From NCBI RefSeq assembly GCF_034661235.1, contig NZ_CP141059.1, positions 2,417,501 to 2,481,500 of the forward strand: a DNA stretch of 64,000 nucleotides. The letters run 5' to 3'. A model generated the notes under the pieces. That model ran no database searches, had not been told where the DNA came from, and was given only the letters and a program-made list of their open reading frames with translations. This DNA comes from Nocardioides bizhenqiangii (lineage in GTDB: Bacteria; Actinomycetota; Actinomycetes; Propionibacteriales; Nocardioidaceae). Shown here piece by piece: positions 1-8,553 of this stretch. Position 1 is the first letter of the stretch. Each line of letters opens with the position of its first letter. The position numbers and the translations under genes are program-made.

Positions 1-133
1 AGGCAGAGCAGCGGAGACCTCGAAGACCGGCATCCGGGGAGAGTAGCGGCACGGTGTCGAACCGACCGACCGGATTTCCCCGCAGCGGGTCCCGACACGG
101 CTCCGGGATCCTGCACTGGTGCACACTTTCCTC

Positions 134-1117
134 ATGACCGATGAGATCGTCGCGCCCCCGGTCGCCGCGGAGTCGAAGACCGACGTCCTCGGGCACCCGT
201 GGCAGGCCGAGACGATCACCCTGCCTCCCGACGCCGAGGGCGAGGTGGTCGCGACCCTGGTCAGCCGCCGGGCGGAGGCGCCCACCGAGCGGGCGGTGCT
301 GCACGTGCACGGGTTCGCGGACTACTTCTTCCAGACCGAGTACGGCGAGTGGTGGCTCGAGCGCGAGCACGACATGTACGCCCTGGACCTGCGCAAGTAC
401 GGCCGCTCGATCCGGGAGCACCAGACACCGACCTACGTGGCCGACCTGGAGGAGTACTTCGCCGAGCTCGACCGCGCGTGGCAGCGGATCACCGAGCGCG
501 ACGGTCACACGAAGGTCGTGCTGTCGGGCCACTCGACCGGCGGGCTGGTGGTCGCGCTCTGGGCCGACGCGCGCCAGCCGGAGGAGCTCGCGGGGATCGT
601 GCTCAACTCACCCTGGCTCGACCTCCAGGGCAAGGCATGGATGCGGACGCCGCCGGCCAACGCGGTCCTCGACCGGGTCGGCCGACTGCAGCCGATGCGG
701 GTCTTCCCGCGCGTGGTCAGCGGCGTCTACGGCATGAGCCTGCACCGCGACCACGCGGGCGAGTGGGACTTCGACCTCACGTGGAAGCCGCTCGAGTCGT
801 TCCCCGTCCGGTTCGGGTGGCTCCGGGCGATCCGCGCCGGCCACGCCAGGGTGCAGGCCGGCCTCGACATCCGGCGGCCGGTGCTGGTCCTCTCCTCGGA
901 CCGCACCACGTTCACCGCGGTGCTCGACGAGCGCGCCCACACCACCGACATCGTCCTCGACGTCACCCAGATCCGTCGTTGGGCCGGTTCTCTCGGCAGC
1001 AACGTCACCTCGATCGCCATCCCGGGCGCCGTCCACGACGTCGTGCTGTCGCGCCCGGAGGCCCGGGAGCGCGCGTACGCCGAGATCCAACGCTGGCTGA
1101 GCACCTACGTCGTCTAG
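134..1117 (+). CDS. alpha/beta hydrolase (lysophospholipase-like)
   Basis: A 327-residue serine hydrolase of the alpha/beta fold; substrate unknown, but the layout resembles monoglyceride lipase/lysophospholipase proteins. Visible parts: an oxyanion-type HVHGF near residues 57-61, the nucleophile elbow SGHSTGG with Ser about 134, a likely acid in LVLSSD and the catalytic His in GAVHDV near the C-terminus. No signal peptide, so it is cytosolic. I chose the ATG at 134; an in-frame GTG at 119 would add five residues. It is followed after 27 nt by a small membrane protein gene with its own promoter, so the two need not be co-transcribed. Family is clear, specific substrate is not. Confidence 0.85.
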   Translation: MTDEIVAPPVAAESKTDVLGHPWQAETITLPPDAEGEVVATLVSRRAEAPTERAVLHVHGFADYFFQTEYGEWWLEREHDMYALDLRKYGRSIREHQTPTYVADLEEYFAELDRAWQRITERDGHTKVVLSGHSTGGLVVALWADARQPEELAGIVLNSPWLDLQGKAWMRTPPANAVLDRVGRLQPMRVFPRVVSGVYGMSLHRDHAGEWDFDLTWKPLESFPVRFGWLRAIRAGHARVQAGLDIRRPVLVLSSDRTTFTAVLDERAHTTDIVLDVTQIRRWAGSLGSNVTSIAIPGAVHDVVLSRPEARERAYAEIQRWLSTYVV

Positions 1118-1131
1118 TCGACTGAGTCGTC

Positions 1132-1137
1132 TAGTCT
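1132..1137 (+). promoter_or_regulatory. -10 hexamer TAGTCT, leaderless start
   Basis: TAGTCT lies 7 nt before the ATG at 1145. This spacing puts the transcription start at or next to the A of the start codon, a pattern repeated through the window. Confidence 0.55.
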
Positions 1138-1144
1138 CGCCGCC

Positions 1145-1516
1145 ATGGACCCTGTGCTCGGCCTCTCCCTCGGCCGCATCGTCATCGGCATCGGCTCGAT
1201 CGCCTCGCCCTCGCTCACCGCGAGGATGTTCGGCCTGTCGCCCGCCGACAACCCGCAGATGAGCTATTTCACCCGGATGTTCGGCGTCCGGGAGATCGCG
1301 CTCGGCAGCCTCACCCTGCTGGCCAAGGGCGACGCGCGGCGGACCATGGTGCTCGCGGGCATGGCCGTCGACGGCGCCGACGCCGCGACGGGTGTGATGG
1401 CAATCGCCAAGAAGGAGGTCCCGCTGCCGACGGGCGGCATGTTGATCGCCGTCGCGCTCGGCGCGGTCGGCTCCGGTGCCGCTGCGCTGGCGCAGGCGGG
1501 TCAGTCGCAGACGTAG
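1145..1516 (+). CDS. small hydrophobic membrane protein, unknown function
   Basis: A 123-residue protein with about four hydrophobic stretches separated by short loops (for example around MVLAGMAVDG and a Gly/Ala-rich C-terminal segment). It resembles small actinobacterial DUF4267-type membrane proteins, but I do not recognise it with confidence. The start at 1145 is supported by the -10 box 7 nt upstream. Its last 16 nt overlap the 3' end of the convergent proline-rich gene on the minus strand, so the two transcripts are antisense at their ends. No catalytic motif is visible and no function is proposed. Confidence 0.65.
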   Translation: MDPVLGLSLGRIVIGIGSIASPSLTARMFGLSPADNPQMSYFTRMFGVREIALGSLTLLAKGDARRTMVLAGMAVDGADAATGVMAIAKKEVPLPTGGMLIAVALGAVGSGAAALAQAGQSQT

Positions 1517-1944
1517 GTGCCGTTGTTGTCGTAGTAGCAGTCGGTGGTGGTGTCGGCCCAGATGCCGAGGCTGACGAACAGGATCGTCCCGATCACAGCG
1601 AGGCCGAACGACGCCCAGCCGACGATGATGCCGGCGAGCGCCATGCCGTCGCCGGCCTGGTCCTGCTCGCGGATCTGCTTGCGCGCGACGTGGCCCATGA
1701 TGGCGCCGGCGACGCCGGGGAACCCGCAGCAGAACGCGATGCTGACGATGCTGACGACCAGCGACGCGATCGCCAACCCGTTGGTCTGCTTCGGGACCGG
1801 GTAGCCGCCGTACGGCGACGGCGGCGCGCCGTACGGCTGGTACGGCGACACCGGCTGCTGCTGGTGCCCGTAGGGGTTCGGGGGCGGAGGCGGCGGTGGC
1901 GGAGTCGGCTCGGCGGGCTCCTCGCCCCACGGCGGCGTGCTCAT
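1501..1944 (-). CDS. DUF4190 membrane protein with proline-rich N-terminus
   Basis: A 147-residue protein. Residues 1-50 are low complexity, with a run of prolines followed by Tyr/Pro/Gly repeats; this part is probably cytosolic and disordered. After it come two hydrophobic segments around NGLAIASLVVSIVSIAF and MALAGIIVGWASFGLAVIG with the linker GHVARKQIREQ, the usual layout of DUF4190 proteins. The last residues carry two cysteines (DCYYDNNGTYVCD) that could form a disulfide outside the membrane. DUF4190 proteins are common in actinobacteria and have no settled role. Start ATG at 1944. Confidence 0.8.
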   Translation of the reverse strand: MSTPPWGEEPAEPTPPPPPPPPNPYGHQQQPVSPYQPYGAPPSPYGGYPVPKQTNGLAIASLVVSIVSIAFCCGFPGVAGAIMGHVARKQIREQDQAGDGMALAGIIVGWASFGLAVIGTILFVSLGIWADTTTDCYYDNNGTYVCD

Positions 1945-1988
1945 CGGCTCCCTGTCATGGCGCGCATTGTGTCAGGTCGAGGAGGTGG

Positions 1989-2804
1989 TCAGGTGAGGAG
2001 GATCGCGACGACCGCGACCAGGCCGACGACGACGATCACGCCTCGGAGCACGCCCGGCGGCAGCCGGCGGCCGACGGACGCGCCGAGGAACCCGCCGGCG
2101 ACCGCGCCGAGCCCGAGGACGAGCACGATCAGCCAGTCGATCTCGGCGTGGATGCCCCCCAGCCAGTCGTCGGGTGCGAGCTCCACGACGAGCACGAACA
2201 CCAGACCGGCGACGCCGTTCACGCAGGCGGCCAGGACGTTCTTCACCCCGTTGAGGCGCTGGAGGGTCTCGCTGATCCCGATGCCGAGCACTGCCATCAG
2301 CAGCACGCCCTGGGCGGCTCCGAAGTAGCCGCCGTAGATGCCCGTCAGCAGCACCGCCGGCCAGACCCACCAGGCGCCGTCACGCGCGGGCGCCGCACCG
2401 GCCGCCTCGCGGGCCTCGGCCCGGGCGGCGACCGCCTTGGACAGCCGCGGCTGCAGGACGACCAGCACCACGCCGAGCAGGATCAGCGCAGGGACGACCG
2501 CCTCGAACGCATCGGGCGGCAGCACCAGGAGCAGCCCCGCACCGATCAGGCCGCCGGTGACCGACGCCAGGAGCAGGCGGATGACCCGGGTGCGCTGTCC
2601 CTCGAGCTCGCGCCGGTAGCCGACCGCGCCCGCGACCGAGCCCGGCACCAGACCGATGTTGTTGCTGATGTTGGCCGTCACCGGGGGCACGCCGATGGCC
2701 AGCAGCGTGGGGAACGTGATCAGGGTCCCCGATCCGACGACGGTGTTGATCGTGCCTGCCCAGACGCCGGCCAGCAGGACGGCGACGATCTCGAGCGCGG
2801 TCAT
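1989..2804 (-). CDS. TauE/SafE family anion exporter
   Basis: A 271-residue integral membrane protein with about eight hydrophobic helices in two halves. The N-terminal half contains GTINTVVGSGTLITFPTLL and the second half GIYGGYFGAAQGVLLM; this pair of glycine-rich repeats is the signature of the TauE/SafE (DUF81) family, which exports sulfite, sulfoacetate or related organosulfur anions. Substrate cannot be told from sequence. A cytosolic charged loop (AEAREAAGAAPARDG) separates the halves. It starts 3 nt after the stop of the upstream ABC ATPase gene (2808-3602), so the two probably form one transcript, although TauE/SafE proteins normally work without an ATPase. Confidence 0.88.
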   Translation of the reverse strand: MTALEIVAVLLAGVWAGTINTVVGSGTLITFPTLLAIGVPPVTANISNNIGLVPGSVAGAVGYRRELEGQRTRVIRLLLASVTGGLIGAGLLLVLPPDAFEAVVPALILLGVVLVVLQPRLSKAVAARAEAREAAGAAPARDGAWWVWPAVLLTGIYGGYFGAAQGVLLMAVLGIGISETLQRLNGVKNVLAACVNGVAGLVFVLVVELAPDDWLGGIHAEIDWLIVLVLGLGAVAGGFLGASVGRRLPPGVLRGVIVVVGLVAVVAILLT

Positions 2805-2807
2805 CCG

Positions 2808-3602
2808 CTAACCGCGATGGAGCCGTCGCCGGGCGGCGAAGCGGCCGTCGTGGTGCTCGAGCACCAACGGCATGCCGAAGGTCGCCGACAGCGTCTCGGG
2901 GGTCAGCGCGGCCTCGATCGGTCCCTGCGCGACCACGCGGCCCTCACGCAGCATCAGCACGTGGGTGAAGCCGGGCGGGATCTCCTCGACGTGGTGGGAC
3001 ACCAGCACCGTGGCCGGCGAGGACGGGTCGTAGGCGAGCACCGACAGCGTCGACACCAGGTCCTCGCGACCACCGAGGTCGAGCCCGGCAGCCGGCTCGT
3101 CGAGCAGCAGCAGCTCCGGGTCGGTCATCAGCGCACGTGCGATCTGGACCCGCTTGCGCTCACCTTCGCTGAGGGTGCCGAACGTGCGGTCGGCGAGCTT
3201 GTCGGCACGCACCTCGCGGAGCAGCGACCGGGCCCGGTCGTGGTCGAGGTCGTCGTACTGCTCGCGCCAGCGGCCGACCACGGCGTACGACGCCGACACC
3301 ACGACGTCGCTCACCTTCTCCCCGCGCGGGATGCGCTCGGCCAGGGCCGCGCTGGTCAGCCCGATCCGGGGTCGCAGGTCGAAGACGTCGACGGTGCCGA
3401 TCAGCTCACCGAGCACGCCGACCGCTCCCGACGTCGGATACAGCTGGGCGGCGGCGACCTGGAGGAGCGTCGTCTTTCCGGCGCCGTTGGAGCCCAGCAC
3501 CACCCACCGCTCACCCGGTTTGACGACCCAGGTCACCCGATCCAGCAGGACCGCGTCACCCCGGCGGATGGTGACGTCGGCGAGCTCCAGGACGGCGGAC
3601 AT
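2808..3602 (-). CDS. ABC transporter ATP-binding protein
   Basis: A 264-residue single ABC ATPase. Walker A is GSNGAGKTT near residues 37-45, the signature loop is LSEGERKR, Walker B is LLLLDEPAAGLD and the switch His is in LVSHH. The unusual signature (SEGERKR rather than SGGQ) matches stand-alone actinobacterial ATPases of the ModF/PhnC-like type. No permease lies next to it, only a TauE/SafE exporter 3 nt downstream. I chose ATG 3602 over the GTG at 3629 because a TAGGGT hexamer ends 7 nt before 3602, which predicts a leaderless mRNA. Shares a short divergent promoter region with the gene at 3659. Confidence 0.88.
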   Translation of the reverse strand: MSAVLELADVTIRRGDAVLLDRVTWVVKPGERWVVLGSNGAGKTTLLQVAAAQLYPTSGAVGVLGELIGTVDVFDLRPRIGLTSAALAERIPRGEKVSDVVVSASYAVVGRWREQYDDLDHDRARSLLREVRADKLADRTFGTLSEGERKRVQIARALMTDPELLLLDEPAAGLDLGGREDLVSTLSVLAYDPSSPATVLVSHHVEEIPPGFTHVLMLREGRVVAQGPIEAALTPETLSATFGMPLVLEHHDGRFAARRRLHRG

Positions 3603-3609
3603 GCGGGCC

Positions 3610-3615
3610 ACCCTA
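3610..3615 (-). promoter_or_regulatory. -10 hexamer TAGGGT, leaderless start
   Basis: On the minus strand, TAGGGT sits 7 nt before the ATG at 3602 of the ABC ATPase. It argues against the longer GTG start at 3629. Confidence 0.5.
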
Positions 3616-3658
3616 TCGAGGGCCCACACGGCGCCTGATGCCGATATCGTCGCGCGTC

Positions 3659-4396
3659 GTGGCGTTCGAGATGCCGGCTGCGGGCCGGGTGGCGTGGTGG
3701 GGCACGGCGTTCCTCCGCGGGCTCGTGAGCCCCGACGAGTACGTCGACGCAGTGCTCGCCGACGACGCCGCCCACGTCTTCGGCGGCACCGCGGGCCCGA
3801 GGTCCCTCCTCGAGGCGACGGCGGCGGTCCGGCAGGCCGGTGCGACGGCGCTCGGCGCGGCCTTCCCGGCGCCCGGTGATCCGTGGGGACTGGCCGGTCC
3901 GCCGCCGTTCTCGGCGGCCTCGACCGAGGCCGGCGAAGCCGTGATCGCGCTCGGCGTCCGGACCGAACCCGGCGTCGGGTGGGTCCCGGAGCGGGTCGGC
4001 CGCGCCGTCGAGTGGACGTCGTACGACGCCCGCCGGCGGATGCCGCTCGACCTCGGCGACGCCGACCGGACGCTGCGCCGCACCCTGCTCGACGCCGCCA
4101 ACAGGCTCGCCGAGCTCGACGTGGCGCGGTGGCGGCCCGAGGTCGCCGATGCGTTGCACGACCTGCGGGCCGGCGATCCGGTCATCGCCCCGCCGGGCGT
4201 CCCGACCCGGGCGGCCGACCTCGCCCGGCGAGCCCTGCACCTCCAGGAGGTCGTCGAACTCGCGCTCGACGACGAGGGCGCCGCGGTCAGCGCCGGTGAG
4301 ATCGCCGCGCGTCGCTCCGCAATCCTGCCTCTCGGCAGCGCCGCCCGGCACGCGCTGACCGCGGCGTGTTCGCCGGACGGCTGGCCGGACCCATGA
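3659..4396 (+). CDS. hypothetical protein upstream of serB
   Basis: A soluble protein of about 245 residues that I do not recognise. The N-terminal part has WWGTAFLRGLVSPDEYVDAV, and the C-terminal half is helical with LDAANRLAELDVARWRPEVADALHDL. No nucleotide-binding or metal motif is visible. GTG 3659 is preferred because TATCGT ends 8 nt before it; an in-frame ATG at 3638 would give 252 residues but would lie upstream of the predicted transcript start. Its TGA overlaps an ATG at 4393 (ATGA), one possible start of serB, so the two genes are likely translated from one mRNA. Confidence 0.7.
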   Translation: MAFEMPAAGRVAWWGTAFLRGLVSPDEYVDAVLADDAAHVFGGTAGPRSLLEATAAVRQAGATALGAAFPAPGDPWGLAGPPPFSAASTEAGEAVIALGVRTEPGVGWVPERVGRAVEWTSYDARRRMPLDLGDADRTLRRTLLDAANRLAELDVARWRPEVADALHDLRAGDPVIAPPGVPTRAADLARRALHLQEVVELALDDEGAAVSAGEIAARRSAILPLGSAARHALTAACSPDGWPDP

Positions 4397-4422
4397 GCGG
4401 AGCGACTAGCCTCGGGGCCGAC

Positions 4423-5634
4423 ATGACGACACCTGCCGACACGCTGCTGATCACGCTCACGGGCAAGGACCGGCCCGGGGTCACGTCGGCGATCTTCGGA
4501 GCGCTCGCCCATGCCGGGGTCAACGTGGTCGACCTCGAGCAGATCCTGTTGCGGCGCCGGTTGATCCTCGGTGTGCTCGTCACCGCTCCGCGCGACGACA
4601 AGCGCCTCCGCCAGTCCATCGAGGAGGTGGCGGCCGACCTCGGCATGACCGTCGACATCGAGAAGGGCATCGGCGACAACCGGGCCCGCCGCGAGGGTCG
4701 CTCCCACGTCACGGTCATCGGCGCGCCGCTCAAGGCGTCCGCGATGGCAGCGATCGCCGGTCGGATCGCCGATCTCGGCGGCAACATCGACCGGATCGAG
4801 CGGATGGCGCGCTACCCGGTCACGGCGATCGAGCTGGACGTGTCCGGCGCCGAGCCGGCGTCCCTCCGCAGCCAGTTGGCGCGGGAGGCGGCCTCGCTCG
4901 CGGTCGATGTCGCGGTCCAGCCGGCGTCGCTGCTCCGCCACGCGGTGCGCCTGATCGTGATGGACGTCGACTCGACGCTGATCCAGGGCGAGGTCATCGA
5001 GATGCTCGCGGCGCACGCGGGCTTCGAGGCCGAGGTGGCAGCGGTCACCGAGGCGGCGATGCGCGGCGAGCTCGACTTCGAGGCATCGCTGCGCGAGCGG
5101 GTGCGGCTGCTCGCCGGCCTCGACGCGTCGGTCATCGACTCCGTCTACGACTCCATCGTCGTCAACCCCGGCGCCCGGACGCTGGTGCGGACGCTGCGGC
5201 GGCTGGGCTACCGGTTCGCCATCGTCTCCGGTGGCTTCAGCCAGATCACCGACCGACTCGCCGAGGACCTGGGCGTCCACCGCTCCCGCGCCAACAAGCT
5301 CGAGATCGTCGACGGCAAGCTGACCGGCGGCCTGGTCGGCGAGGTGGTCGACCGCGCCGGCAAGGCCAAGGCGCTCCGCGAGTTCGCCGCCGACCTCGGC
5401 GTCCCCGAGGCGGCGACCATCGCCATCGGCGACGGCGCCAACGACCTCGACATGCTCGAGGCCGCCGGACTGGGCATCGCCTACAACGCGCGGCCGGTCG
5501 TCCGCGAGATGGCCGACACCTCGCTGAACGTGCCCTACCTCGACGCGATCATGTACCTGCTCGGCATCAGTCGCGAGGAGATCGAGGCCGCCGACGCCGC
5601 CGACGGCATCGTCACGCCCGCTCCCCCGCTCTGA
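4423..5634 (+). CDS. serB: phosphoserine phosphatase SerB with ACT domains
   Basis: Removes phosphate from O-phosphoserine in the last step of serine synthesis. About 403 residues: two ACT-type regulatory domains (residues about 8-80, starting TLLITLTGKDRPG, and 95-165), then a HAD phosphatase with MDVDSTLIQGEVIEML (nucleophile Asp about 181), SGGFS and IGDGANDLDML. The long ACT-containing form is usual in actinobacteria and is typically inhibited by serine. Start is ambiguous: ATG 4393 overlaps the stop of the upstream gene as ATGA and gives ten more residues, whereas ATG 4423 begins just before the ACT domain and follows TAGCCT by 10 nt. I use 4423. Confidence 0.93.
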   Translation: MTTPADTLLITLTGKDRPGVTSAIFGALAHAGVNVVDLEQILLRRRLILGVLVTAPRDDKRLRQSIEEVAADLGMTVDIEKGIGDNRARREGRSHVTVIGAPLKASAMAAIAGRIADLGGNIDRIERMARYPVTAIELDVSGAEPASLRSQLAREAASLAVDVAVQPASLLRHAVRLIVMDVDSTLIQGEVIEMLAAHAGFEAEVAAVTEAAMRGELDFEASLRERVRLLAGLDASVIDSVYDSIVVNPGARTLVRTLRRLGYRFAIVSGGFSQITDRLAEDLGVHRSRANKLEIVDGKLTGGLVGEVVDRAGKAKALREFAADLGVPEAATIAIGDGANDLDMLEAAGLGIAYNARPVVREMADTSLNVPYLDAIMYLLGISREEIEAADAADGIVTPAPPL

Positions 5635-5673
5635 GCCGGCGGGTGCCGCACCCAACGGGTGGCCACCAGCTTC

Positions 5674-6507
5674 CTACCGAGACCCCACGGCGTCGAGCCG
5701 CTCGGCGATCGGCTCCAGTCGAGCGGTCAGCTCGTCGAGCTCTCTCGGTTCCAGCGCCTCGTACGGTGCTTCGGCAAGGGCATCGGTCAGCGACTCGATC
5801 CGGTCCTTCGTCGCGCGGCCCGCGTCGGTCAGCCGGCCGGAGACGTCGACCAGGCAGCGGTCACGCAGGCCGTCCATGACCTCGACCAGCCGAGCCTTGG
5901 GAAGGTGGTGGATCCGGCCGAACGACTCGGCCGGGTAGATGCCCGCGGCCAGGGCGCTCAGCACATGGGCCTCGGTGCCGCCGACCTGCTCGGAGACCAA
6001 CGCGACCGTGTGACCGTCCCCGCGGTGCTCGCGCAGCATGTTGGCCGCGTGCCAGAGCCGTGCCACCGGCTGCTCGGGCACCGGGAGCGAGCGAAGCCCG
6101 GCGTACATGACCCGTCCCTCGATCGGGGCGCTGATCGACGCCTGGGCGAGGAGCTCGGCGGCGCGTGCGAGCCCGGGCGTCTCCACGAGGTCAGCGAGGA
6201 TCCGCCGCAGCGCCGCCACGCATCCCCTTTCCCGCGCGGCGTGCGCCGCCTCGGGCGTGGTCGTTTCCCAGACCTTCGGGATGTGGCGCGCGACCTCACC
6301 GTCGGCGAAGCTGTAGAACGCCGCGTGGACCACCTCTGCCGGCGCCCTCCCCAGCGGAGCAGCACGTCCGGCGAAGTAGCCGTCCCAGTAGTTGTCGAAG
6401 CCGAGCTCCGCCATCGCCTCGTTGGGCTCGTCCGAGAAGAAGTTGACCAGGGATATCGGCTCGGTGAGGTCGAAGAGGCGGCGCGCTACCGGCTGGGGAT
6501 GTTTCAT
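5674..6507 (-). CDS. SCO6745-family protein
   Basis: A 277-residue, mainly helical soluble protein matching the actinobacterial SCO6745 family as I remember it. The N-terminus is KHPQPVARRLFDLTEPISLV, followed by an ARG-rich helical region and a C-terminal part with LTDAGRATKDRIESLTDALAE that looks like a MarR/winged-helix C-terminal segment, though no clear DNA-recognition helix is visible. The family has no established function. ATG 6507 is preferred; upstream codons to 6594 are Arg-rich and look non-coding. It lies 17 nt downstream of the SixA-like phosphatase gene, probably in one transcript. Confidence 0.72.
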   Translation of the reverse strand: MKHPQPVARRLFDLTEPISLVNFFSDEPNEAMAELGFDNYWDGYFAGRAAPLGRAPAEVVHAAFYSFADGEVARHIPKVWETTTPEAAHAARERGCVAALRRILADLVETPGLARAAELLAQASISAPIEGRVMYAGLRSLPVPEQPVARLWHAANMLREHRGDGHTVALVSEQVGGTEAHVLSALAAGIYPAESFGRIHHLPKARLVEVMDGLRDRCLVDVSGRLTDAGRATKDRIESLTDALAEAPYEALEPRELDELTARLEPIAERLDAVGSR

Positions 6508-6524
6508 CCTGCGCACCCAGGCGG

Positions 6525-7049
6525 CTACTCGGCGGCGCCGCGGCCCACGGCGAACGCCGTCAGCCGGGCTCGTCCCATGGCGATTCGCGACCACGCGCCG
6601 GGGAGCTCGAAGATCGCGGTCGCGCTGGTCGGGTAGCCCTGCATCAGCCGGTCGACCGCGTCCGGGGGGCCCTCGCCGTCGTCGAGCAGCTGGGCCAGCA
6701 TGCCGACCGTGGGGTTGTGCCCCACGACGACGAGGGTGCCGACGGCTTCGTCCGTCATGGCGACCACGTCGAGCACGCCGTCCTCGTCGGCACCGTAGAG
6801 CGCCCGGTCGAAGGTCGCCTCGGCCGACCAGCCGGCCGACTCCGTGAGGATCTCCCAGGTCTGCCGCGTACGAACTGAGGCGGACACCAGCCCGGCGTCG
6901 GCGGTCACACCCTGCTCGGCCAGCCAGGCACCCGCTGCCGCCGCGTCACCCCGGCCCCGCGCCGACAGCTCGCGCTCGAAGTCGGACGGGCCGTAGCCCT
7001 CGGCCTTCGCGTGCCGGACCACGACGAGCCGATGCGGGCTGCTGACCAT
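6525..7049 (-). CDS. SixA-like histidine phosphatase
   Basis: A 174-residue member of the histidine phosphatase (phosphoglycerate-mutase-like) superfamily. The catalytic VVRHAKAE sits at residues 9-16, the second Arg in SASVRTRQTWEIL, and the second His in VVVGHNPTV. Length and the RHAKAE form match SixA-type proteins, which in E. coli dephosphorylate a phosphohistidine; the substrate here is unknown because no ArcB or PTS gene is near. ATG 7049 is preceded by TAGCAT with a 6-nt gap, so the mRNA is probably leaderless. It runs divergently from the YwaF-like membrane protein. Confidence 0.87.
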   Translation of the reverse strand: MVSSPHRLVVVRHAKAEGYGPSDFERELSARGRGDAAAAGAWLAEQGVTADAGLVSASVRTRQTWEILTESAGWSAEATFDRALYGADEDGVLDVVAMTDEAVGTLVVVGHNPTVGMLAQLLDDGEGPPDAVDRLMQGYPTSATAIFELPGAWSRIAMGRARLTAFAVGRGAAE

Positions 7050-7055
7050 GGCTGA

Positions 7056-7061
7056 ATGCTA
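7056..7061 (-). promoter_or_regulatory. -10 hexamer TAGCAT, leaderless start
   Basis: Minus-strand TAGCAT 6 nt before the ATG at 7049 of the SixA-like phosphatase. Confidence 0.5.
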
Positions 7062-7099
7062 GGGGGTCGGTAGCGGCCCCTTTGAGGGAGGATGAACAG

Positions 7100-7813
7100 G
7101 TGTCGTCGTACGGACCCACCCACCTGGTGCCGCTGGTGCTCTTCGTCATCGGGCTGGTCGCCGCCGTGTGGCTCGGCCGGCAGCACCGGGCGGTCGACGG
7201 CCCGACCCGCTTCAGCCGCGCCGCCGCCGTGCTGGTGCCACTGGCGACGGTGCCGTTCCTGGTGATCGACCTGATCTTCAACTTCGACATCGCGGTAACC
7301 CTGCCGTTGCACCTGTGCGACCTGGCATGGATCGCGGCGAGCTGGGCCCTGTGGACGCACAAGCCGTTCCCGGTGGCACTGACCTTCTTCTGGGGGCTGA
7401 CGCTGACCATCCAGGGCGTGATCACCCCGGCGCTCGGCGAAGACATCCCGCACCCGCGCTACTTCGCGTTCTGGGCCCTGCACCTGCTGATCGTCTGGGC
7501 CGCCGTCTACCTGGTGATCGGGCTCGGCAAGGTGCCGCGCTGGCGGGACTACGGCACGACGGTGGCGACGACGTTGGGCTGGGCGGCGGCGACGTACTGC
7601 CTGAACCTGGTCGCGGACACCAACTACGGCTACCTGATGCGCAAGCCGCGCAGCTCCATCCTCGACTTTTTCGGCCCTTGGCCGTGGTACGTCGTGCAGG
7701 AGATCGCCCTGATCGTGGCGGTCTGGGCGCTGATGACGTGGGTAGCGCAGCGAAGTGTCAAGCACCCATCGCGTGGAAGCCGCCGTCCACGTGCACGATC
7801 TCTCCCGTCGTAG
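7100..7813 (+). CDS. TIGR02206/YwaF-family membrane protein
   Basis: A membrane protein of about 237 residues with six to seven hydrophobic helices. Recognisable features are LPLHLCDLAWIAASWAL, the LTLTIQGVITPALGEDIPHPRYFAFWALH segment region, and NYGYLMRKP, all typical of the YwaF/TIGR02206 family of unknown function. The start was chosen at GTG 7100 because GGGAGG at 7086-7091 is an excellent ribosome binding site 8 nt upstream; a TTG at 7082 is inside that site. The basic C-terminal tail (SRGSRRPRARSLPS) overlaps the 3' end of the convergent fabI gene by 56 nt and may be an artefact of a late stop codon. Confidence 0.85.
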   Translation: MSSYGPTHLVPLVLFVIGLVAAVWLGRQHRAVDGPTRFSRAAAVLVPLATVPFLVIDLIFNFDIAVTLPLHLCDLAWIAASWALWTHKPFPVALTFFWGLTLTIQGVITPALGEDIPHPRYFAFWALHLLIVWAAVYLVIGLGKVPRWRDYGTTVATTLGWAAATYCLNLVADTNYGYLMRKPRSSILDFFGPWPWYVVQEIALIVAVWALMTWVAQRSVKHPSRGSRRPRARSLPS

Positions 7814-8552
7814 CCGGGAACAGGTCGGACAGCAGCGCGCCGACGGCGCGCGCGGTCGGCTCGGTGTCGGAGTTGTCCCAGCCGAGCGGAGCGCGGGTCT
7901 TCCACAGGTCCTCGAGGTCGCCGAAGCCGGGGATCGCCTTGGCGGCCATCGTCCGGAGCGGCCCCGCCGACACCAGGTTGACCCGGATCCCGTGCGGACC
8001 GAGGTCGCGCGCGAGGTAGCGCGAGCAGGACTCGAGCCCGGCCTTCGCCACGCCCATCCAGTCGTACGCCGGCCACGCCACCGTCGCGTCGAAGGTGAGT
8101 CCGACGATCGACCCGCCGGCGGGCATCAGCGGTCGGCAGGCGACGGCCAGCGACTTCATCGAGTACGCCGAGACCTGCACCGCCTGCGCGACGTCCTCCC
8201 AGGGTCCGTCGAGGAAGTTGCCGCCCAGCAGCGTCTCCGGGTTGCCGTAGGCGATCGAGTGCACGACGCCATGGAGGACTGCATCCTCGCCGAGGTGCTC
8301 GCGCACCATCGCTGGCAGCGCTGCGAGATGGTCGACGTCGGTGACGTCGAGCTCGAGCACCGGGGGCGCCTCGGGAAGCCGCTTGGCGATCCGTCGGGTG
8401 ATGCCGAGCGCCCGGCCGAAGTTGGAGATCAGGACCGTGGCGCCCTGCTCCTGTGCAAAGCGGGCCACGGCGAAGCCGATGGAGGTGTTGTGGGTGACAC
8501 CGGTGACCAGGATGTTCTTGCCCGCGAGCAGTCCAGAACCATGGGCAGTCAT
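7758..8552 (-). CDS. fabI: enoyl-ACP reductase FabI (InhA-type)
   Basis: NADH-dependent reduction of the enoyl-ACP double bond, the last step of each fatty acid elongation round. 264 residues with the divergent FabI/InhA form of the SDR fold: NILVTGVTHNTSIGFAVA for the cofactor at the N-terminus, and the catalytic pair in AYDWMGVAK with Tyr about 163 and Lys about 170, spaced as in InhA. The C-terminal GEIVHVDGGFHAMGA is typical. It starts 1 nt after the fabG stop codon. The fabG-inhA arrangement is the one seen in mycobacteria and relatives, where both serve type II fatty acid synthesis. Overlaps the convergent YwaF-like gene at its 3' end. Confidence 0.95.
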   Translation of the reverse strand: MTAHGSGLLAGKNILVTGVTHNTSIGFAVARFAQEQGATVLISNFGRALGITRRIAKRLPEAPPVLELDVTDVDHLAALPAMVREHLGEDAVLHGVVHSIAYGNPETLLGGNFLDGPWEDVAQAVQVSAYSMKSLAVACRPLMPAGGSIVGLTFDATVAWPAYDWMGVAKAGLESCSRYLARDLGPHGIRVNLVSAGPLRTMAAKAIPGFGDLEDLWKTRAPLGWDNSDTEPTARAVGALLSDLFPATTGEIVHVDGGFHAMGA

Positions 8553-8553
8553 G

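Noticed and set aside
3613..5655. 680-codon minus-strand open frame opposite serB
   Set aside because: Arg/Asp-rich composition and full overlap with well-supported genes; a high-GC shadow frame.
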